A stretch of 9,999 nt of DNA from Bacillota bacterium (GTDB taxonomy: Bacteria > Bacillota_E > JAJZYS01 > JAJYTV01). Numbering within the stretch: position 1 is the first letter of the stretch; each line of letters begins with the position of its first letter. Shown in pieces: positions 6,087 to 9,999 of this stretch. The position numbers and the translations under genes were made by a program. The notes beneath the pieces were generated by a model that searched no databases, was not told the DNA's origin, and saw only the letters and a list, made by a program, of their open reading frames with translations. The stretch is from positions 1-9,999 of the forward strand of contig JAJZVM010000156.1 of assembly GCA_021845645.1 (NCBI GenBank), read 5' to 3'.

Positions 6087-7010
6087 ATGCGCCGCCTTGT
6101 CGGTCTCGCCGCGTTCACGTGCGCGGCTGCCCTGCTGGCAGCCGGTTGTGGCCAGGCCCCGCAGGCCACGGGTCCCATCCACCTGATCGATGACCTGGGC
6201 AAGCACCTCGTGCTCAAGGCCCCCGTCACCCGCATCGTGTCCCTTGGCCCGTCGAACACCCAGATCCTCCTGGCGCTTGGGCTGCGCAAGGACATCGTGG
6301 GCATCGACGACGAGAGCATTCAGTACGATCCGGAGCCGTACAGCCGCGAGGCCAAGGGCCTGACGGTCGTCGGCGACTCGTACACGGGCCTCAACGTCGA
6401 GAAGATCGCCGCGCTGCATCCGCAGCTCGTCCTGGCCATGCAGGGCGTCAAGAACATCTCGGAGGTCGAGGCGCTCCACCTGAGAGTCGCGACGCTCGAC
6501 CCGAGCAGCGTGCAGGGCATCTATAGGGACATCGCGTTTGTCGGTGGGGCCACGGGCAGGTCGGCAAAGGCAGCGGCGCTCGTCGCCTCGATGAAGTCCC
6601 GTCTCCAGGCGATCGCGAAGGCCGTGCGCAAGCTGAGCCATCCCAAGGTGTTCGTCGAACTCGACCCGACGCAGTATTACACCGCTGGTCCCGGAAGCTT
6701 CCTCGACGGGCTCATCAAGATGGCGGGAGGCACCAACATCGCGGACAAGGTAACCACCGAGCAGTACCCGGCCCTCTCCAGCGAGACGATCATCGCGCAG
6801 GATCCTCAGGTGATCGTTCTGCTCGACACGCCGTCGGCGAGCGCCAAGACGGTCGCGGCGAGGCCCGGCTGGTCCGAAATCTCGGCGGTGCGCCACGGGC
6901 GCGTCGAGCAGAATATCGATCCGAATCTGCTGGCGGATCCCGCTCCCGCCCTCGTACAGGGCGTCAAGGAACTCGCGCAGGATCTCCACCCGGGGCACCG
7001 CATCCCATGA
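6087..7010 (+). CDS. btuF: Cobalamin ABC transporter substrate-binding lipoprotein (BtuF-like)
   Basis: The protein captures corrinoid outside the membrane and delivers it to BtuCD. The 307-residue product begins with a lipoprotein signal peptide: MRR, a hydrophobic core, then lipobox LAAGC with the modified Cys21. The mature part is a class III periplasmic-binding fold (PF01497). The opening VTRIVSLGPSNTQILLALGL is the characteristic first-lobe start, VGDSYTGLNVEKIAALHPQLVLA leads to the first-lobe end, and a long linker helix sits around 160-190. The second lobe has VFVELDPTQYYTAGPGSFLDGLIKMAGG and SSETIIAQDPQVIVLL. AGGGAG 8-9 bases upstream supports ATG 6087. The substrate is inferred from the B12 riboswitch in front, since the fold also binds iron siderophores and haem. 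The stop overlaps btuC. Confidence 0.9.
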   Translation: MRRLVGLAAFTCAAALLAAGCGQAPQATGPIHLIDDLGKHLVLKAPVTRIVSLGPSNTQILLALGLRKDIVGIDDESIQYDPEPYSREAKGLTVVGDSYTGLNVEKIAALHPQLVLAMQGVKNISEVEALHLRVATLDPSSVQGIYRDIAFVGGATGRSAKAAALVASMKSRLQAIAKAVRKLSHPKVFVELDPTQYYTAGPGSFLDGLIKMAGGTNIADKVTTEQYPALSSETIIAQDPQVIVLLDTPSASAKTVAARPGWSEISAVRHGRVEQNIDPNLLADPAPALVQGVKELAQDLHPGHRIP

Positions 7011-8002
7011 CGGCCCGGCTCACGGGCACGCGCCCGCGCGGCATCCTCCTTCTGGGCCTGCTGGCCCTGGAGATGCTGGCGGCCGTGCTTGTGGGCCCGA
7101 CGGGCATCGCCCCTGGCGCGGTGCTCAAAGGGCTTGCGCATCCGGCGTCCACCAGCGTCGTGGCGGCGATCGTCTGGCAGGTGCGATTGCCGCGCATCAT
7201 CGGCGCGGCGCTCGTGGGGGCGGCGCTCGGCCTATCGGGGACGATCCTCCAGGCGCTCCTGCGAAACCCTTTGGCGGATCCCTATCTGATCGGCACGTCC
7301 GCCGGGGCGGGACTCGGGGCGACGGTGGTGGAGATCTGGTTGCCACAGTTCGGCCTCATGCCGGTCGGCGCTTTCGCCGGCGCGGCGCTCGCGGTGCTGG
7401 CCGCGTCCTCCGCCTCGCGCATGCGCGGCGCGGGCAGCGTCACGATCGTGCTGGTCGGCTACGCGCTCTCTGTGATTCTGGGCGCCGTCAGTTCGCTTCT
7501 CCTGGCCTTCGACCATACGGCGCTGCTCTCCGTGTATTTCTGGTTCCTCGGTGGTCTGGGCGGCGTGACCTGGGGACAGATCATGACCCTCGCCGTGGTG
7601 CTCGCCGTCGGTCTCGGGCTCGGCGTCTACCATCGCCGCGAACTCGACGCCCTGGCGATGGGCGAGTCCCAGGCGTACTACCTGGGCGTTGACGTGCAGC
7701 GCACGCGCATCGTGCTGCTCCTGCTGGCGGGACTCACGACCGCGGTGGCGGTCGCGGCCTCCGGCCTCATCGGTTTCGTCGGCCTCGTGGCGCCGCACGT
7801 CGCGCGCCGGTTGTTCGGCGCCGCCCATGACCGCTCGCTGCTCGCGAGCGCCGCGGGAGGCGCAGGCTTTCTTGTGCTCGCCGACACCATCGCCCGTTCC
7901 ATGCCGTTCGGCGAGGTGCCGGTCGGCATTATCACCGCGCTGATCGGCGGACCGTTCTTCATCTGGCTGATCCTGCACACGGACAGGCGGCACAGCCCAT
8001 GA
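7007..8002 (+). CDS. btuC: Cobalamin ABC transporter permease (BtuC, FecCD family)
   Basis: This is the membrane subunit of the uptake transporter. The 331-residue length and roughly ten hydrophobic helices match the FecCD/BtuC family. Signature segments include LPRIIGAALVGAALGLSG and LQALLRNPLADPYLIGTSAG, typical of the N-terminal half. GLIGFVGLVAPHVARRLFG contains the cytoplasmic coupling region that contacts the ATPase. The protein ends with the EVPVGIITALIGGPFFIWLIL block. ATG overlaps the btuF stop (ATGA), and its own stop overlaps btuD in the same way. An iron-siderophore permease would look alike. Cobalamin specificity comes from the riboswitch, not from the protein itself. Confidence 0.92.
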   Translation: MTARLTGTRPRGILLLGLLALEMLAAVLVGPTGIAPGAVLKGLAHPASTSVVAAIVWQVRLPRIIGAALVGAALGLSGTILQALLRNPLADPYLIGTSAGAGLGATVVEIWLPQFGLMPVGAFAGAALAVLAASSASRMRGAGSVTIVLVGYALSVILGAVSSLLLAFDHTALLSVYFWFLGGLGGVTWGQIMTLAVVLAVGLGLGVYHRRELDALAMGESQAYYLGVDVQRTRIVLLLLAGLTTAVAVAASGLIGFVGLVAPHVARRLFGAAHDRSLLASAAGGAGFLVLADTIARSMPFGEVPVGIITALIGGPFFIWLILHTDRRHSP

Positions 8003-8781
8003 CCATCGAGGCGCGGGACGTGCGCTTCTCCTATGGGCAGCGGACGGTGCTCGACGGCGTGAGTCTTGCCGTCACGGGGCCGGGGCTCATGGCGCTCTGC
8101 GGCCCGAACGGGGCGGGCAAGAGCACCTTCCTGCATGTGCTCGCGGGCAGGCTGCGCCCCCAGGCGGGCAGCGTCACGCTCGACGGGTCTCCGATCGGCG
8201 ACCTTAGGCCCGGCGAGCGCGCGCGTCGCGTCGCGGTCGTGCCGCAGGCCGTGGACCAAGCCTTCGACCTGACGGTGGAGGACCTCGTCACGCTGGGCCG
8301 CCTGCACCGGTTGAGCGTGCGGGACCGTCTGCTGCTGCGATCCCTGTCGCCGGAGGACGAGGCGGCGGTCTCGGAGGCACTTCGGGCGGTGGACATCGAA
8401 AGCCTGCGCCAGAGACGACTTTCGCAGCTCTCGGGCGGCGAGCAGGCCCGCGCCATGATCGCCACGGCCCTGGCACAGCAGGCAGACCACCTGCTGCTCG
8501 ATGAGCCGACGGCGCATCTCGACCCCGCCTTCCGGCGGGACATCCTCGAGATTCTCGCAGGCCTTGGCCGGACCGGCCGGACGGTGCTGATCGTGCTGCA
8601 CGACCTGATGTACGCGGGGCTTTACGCCGACAAGGTCGCCTTGCTGGCGGGGGGTCGTCTGGCGGCGATGGGTCCGGTGGAAGATGTGCTGACGGAAGGG
8701 AACCTCACCGCCGTATTCCGCACGCCGCTGCGGGTGGAGCGGCATCCTGCGAGCGGGCGCCCACTCGTCCTGCCCGGCTGA
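7999..8781 (+). CDS. btuD: Cobalamin ABC transporter ATP-binding protein (BtuD-like)
   Basis: This cytoplasmic ATPase powers BtuC. The 260-residue protein has a complete ABC domain: Walker A GPNGAGKST with Lys41, a Q-loop (VVPQ), signature LSGGEQ (144-149), Walker B LLLDEP with Asp168 and catalytic Glu169, D-loop AHLD and H-loop His201 (LHDL). The last 60 residues resemble the C-terminal part of FecE/BtuD-type ATPases (VEDVLTEGNLTAVF), which places it with corrinoid and siderophore systems. ATG overlaps the btuC stop. No gene for corrinoid salvage follows, because only 19 bases separate its stop from the stop of a convergent permease gene on the other strand. No clear terminator is visible there. 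Confidence 0.93.
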   Translation: MTIEARDVRFSYGQRTVLDGVSLAVTGPGLMALCGPNGAGKSTFLHVLAGRLRPQAGSVTLDGSPIGDLRPGERARRVAVVPQAVDQAFDLTVEDLVTLGRLHRLSVRDRLLLRSLSPEDEAAVSEALRAVDIESLRQRRLSQLSGGEQARAMIATALAQQADHLLLDEPTAHLDPAFRRDILEILAGLGRTGRTVLIVLHDLMYAGLYADKVALLAGGRLAAMGPVEDVLTEGNLTAVFRTPLRVERHPASGRPLVLPG

Positions 8782-8800
8782 CGGCGCGGTTTTGGGCTGC

Positions 8801-8855
8801 CTACGCCGCGTACTGGATGCGCGGGTCGGCGAAGGCGTAAAGAATGTCAGCAAGG
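8801..8855 (-). pseudogene. C-terminal tail of an OppB/DppB-type ABC permease, cut by a group II intron
   Basis: Read on the - strand, the 17 codons ending at TAG (8803-8801) give LADILYAFADPRIQYAA. Peptide/nickel transporter permeases of the OppB/DppB family end with a block of the form VDLLYAxLDPRIRY, so LADILYA-DPRI is a strong tail match. The frame meets the group II intron start at 8856, so the rest of the gene should continue beyond the intron, outside the window. A group II intron on the + strand cannot be spliced from the permease mRNA. The gene is therefore probably broken, or ends in intron-encoded residues. The match is short but unusually specific. The exact permease type (peptide, nickel) cannot be told. 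Confidence 0.55.
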
Positions 8856-9355
8856 GTGCGCCGAGACAAAATCGGGCGCGTCGAGCCGGTGAAATTCCGG
8901 TCTCCGTAAGGCCCAGCCAGCCGCGGAGAAGCGAGCCTTGGGGACGTGATCGCGAGGTCATGGCCTAAGCGTAGGCAGCGCGAGGATCGGGCCGCAGCCC
9001 GCAAGGGCGAGGGGATTGAGCCCCGTTACATTTATGGACCGAGAGCCGACGGTGTCCTTGCTACCGGAAGGCAACAGTAGGCGCTCGCAAACGGCGAGAG
9101 CGCTGGAGATCTCGGCGGGGTCTAAGACCGCGGCACGACCGAAAACGACACGCAGCGAGACTCGGGAGACCTCCCGGCGTCGCAGCAATGCGTACGCCCA
9201 ATCCGAGAGGCTAAGCCGAAGGACGGCGGAAGCGCCGGGAGGGGTCGGACCTCCTGATAGTACTCCGAGCTCGGGAGAGCCGAGCACATGGGGAAGCGGG
9301 AGGCGGTCTCAGCGGTCCAGATCCCAAATCGGCTCCACTCAGAGGGAGAAGCACG

Positions 9356-9877
9356 GTGAACGAGGGACTGGAACGCATCGCGATACGGGCTAAGGCGGAA
9401 CCGACGTGTCGGTTTACAGCGCTGGCCCACCACCTCTCGGAGGACTTCCTCCGGGATACGTGGCGACGTCTCAATCGCAGGGGCGCAGCCGGAGTGGACG
9501 GCGTGGCGGTGGCGGAGTACGAGGAGAACCTGGACGAGCACATCCGTGATCTCGTTGCAGGACTCAGGCGGCACTACTATCACGCGCCGGGCGTGCGAAG
9601 GGTCTATATCCCCAAGGCGGGCAATCCGTCGAAACTTCGTCCATTAGGTGTGCCGACTGTCGAAGATCGCCTGCTACAAGCAGGGGTCGCGAGGATCCTG
9701 TCGGCGGTCTACGAGGCGGACTTCCTGGACTGCTCGTACGGCTTCCGGCCGGGACGGCGGGCGCATGACGCGCTGGCCGCGATCCGGGCAGAGGTCATCA
9801 CGGGGCGTGCCAACTGGGTCGTGGAAGCCGATATTCGTGGCTACTTCGACAATCTCGGACACGAATGGATGCTGTAA
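9356..9877 (+). CDS. ltrA: Group II intron reverse transcriptase/maturase, N-terminal part (prematurely stopped)
   Basis: The full protein would help the intron splice and copy it into new sites. Only 173 residues are in frame, against about 420 or more in the family. The start GTG 9356 has AGGGAG 7 bases upstream. RT0 is visible in AHHLSEDFLRDTW and GAAGVDGV, RT1 in RRVYIPKAGNPSKLRPLGVPTVEDRLLQ, RT2 in CSYGFRPGRRAHDAL, and RT3 in WVVEADIRGYFDNLGHEWML with the first catalytic Asp (ADIRGYFD). TAA at 9875-9877 comes before RT4, the YADD active site, the maturase domain and any endonuclease. The open part cannot be an active RT. Splicing help would depend on another intron copy in the genome. 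Confidence 0.85.
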   Translation: MNEGLERIAIRAKAEPTCRFTALAHHLSEDFLRDTWRRLNRRGAAGVDGVAVAEYEENLDEHIRDLVAGLRRHYYHAPGVRRVYIPKAGNPSKLRPLGVPTVEDRLLQAGVARILSAVYEADFLDCSYGFRPGRRAHDALAAIRAEVITGRANWVVEADIRGYFDNLGHEWML

Positions 9878-9999
9878 TCGCTTGCGCTCTTTGCGACGGG
9901 ATCGCTCACGCTTGGTGAGAGCGATCGAGGCTGCGCAGGTCGGCTGCCCAGGATAGGGCTTGGTCGAGGAGATCAGCGGGGGCATCAGGGAAGTCCTGC
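9878..9999 (+). pseudogene. Out-of-frame continuation of the intron reverse transcriptase
   Basis: After the TAA the reading frame can be followed with shifts. In the +1 frame, 9879-9932 reads NRLRSLRRDRSRLVRAIEA. This fits the usual linker after HEWML (L-R-I-x-D-R-S-L-L-R-L-I-R), and Asp of DRS falls 25 bases past ML where about 24 are expected. At 9986-9997 the original frame reads QGSP, which fits RT4 (xPQGSPLSP), about 86 bases past that Asp where about 90 are expected. This suggests two compensating small indels or decay rather than a clean end of the gene. The match is by eye and the region in between is poor. Sequencing error could also produce it. Confidence 0.4.

Larger units (their letters stand above)
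8856..9999 (+). mobile_element. Group II intron (right end outside the window)
   Basis: GTGCGCC at 8856-8862 fits the GUGYG 5' splice consensus. About 500 bases of structured, ORF-poor RNA follow before a reverse transcriptase gene, as in bacterial group II introns (domains I-III, then the protein in domain IV). Recognisable pieces are the stem CCGGTGAAATTCCGG near 8889-8903 and GATAGTACTCC around 9256-9266 with a following GC hairpin (GAGCTC...GAGC), a sequence I know from introns upstream of their maturase. Domains V and VI are not seen, so the 3' end and completeness are unknown. The 5' exon is the tail of a permease gene read antisense. The exact left boundary is inferred from the GTGCG motif and could be off by a few bases. 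Confidence 0.85.

Noticed and set aside
8782..8800. A terminator between btuD and the convergent permease
   Set aside because: Only 19 bases are present, with a TTTT but no convincing stem.
7678..8961. A 427-codon - strand frame opposite btuC and btuD
   Set aside because: It is antisense to clear transporter genes, has Arg/Gln-rich low-information sequence, and has no recognisable domain.
8801..9004. A 67-codon - strand ORF that contains the permease tail
   Set aside because: Only the last 17 codons look like a permease. The upstream part is antisense to intron RNA, so the ORF as a whole is not a gene.
1..9999. CRISPR array, tRNA or rRNA genes, phage attachment site, anti-phage defence genes
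   Set aside because: No regularly spaced repeats, cloverleaf sequences, rRNA-like blocks or defence-family motifs were seen on either strand.

Overview
The window is GC-rich (about two-thirds G+C by eye) and densely coded. Gene order points to an endospore-forming Bacillota. A PPM phosphatase, a PASTA-type Ser/Thr kinase, RsgA, Rpe, a SpoVM-like micro-ORF and a convergent rpmB follow the order of the Bacillus subtilis prpC-prkC-rsgA-rpe-(thiN)-spoVM-rpmB locus, but thiN is missing. The SpoVM-like peptide is the main hint of sporulation. I cannot assign genus or species from the sequence.

Region 1 (1-4191, + strand) is one tightly packed operon. prpC is cut by the left window edge. prkC starts on TTG overlapping the prpC stop, rsgA on GTG overlapping the prkC stop, and rpe on GTG 10 bases inside rsgA. 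spoVM follows 35 bases after rpe on TTG. PrpC and PrkC form an opposing phosphatase/kinase pair that senses cell-wall fragments. RsgA matures the 30S subunit and Rpe serves the pentose phosphate pathway.

Region 2 (4192-4994) holds a perfect 14-bp hairpin shared by the convergent spoVM and rpmB ends, then rpmB (- strand) with its own RBS and a plausible promoter. About 380 bases follow with only one weak short ORF, perhaps a decayed gene.

Region 3 (4995-5789) is a LipL-like member of the lipoate/octanoate transferase family, again starting on TTG.

Region 4 (5806-8781) is a cobalamin-uptake unit. An AdoCbl-type riboswitch with a plausible terminator precedes btuF (lipoprotein binding protein), btuC (permease) and btuD (ATPase). 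The three genes are linked by ATGA overlaps.

Region 5 (8801-9999) is a group II intron on the + strand. It begins with GTGCG at about 8856 and carries a maturase/reverse transcriptase whose frame is broken at 9875. The intron lies antisense inside the last codons of an OppB/DppB-type permease gene on the - strand, whose remaining part would be beyond the right edge. No novel multi-gene system is evident. The most interesting items are the overlooked spoVM gene, the intron-interrupted permease and the frame-broken maturase.
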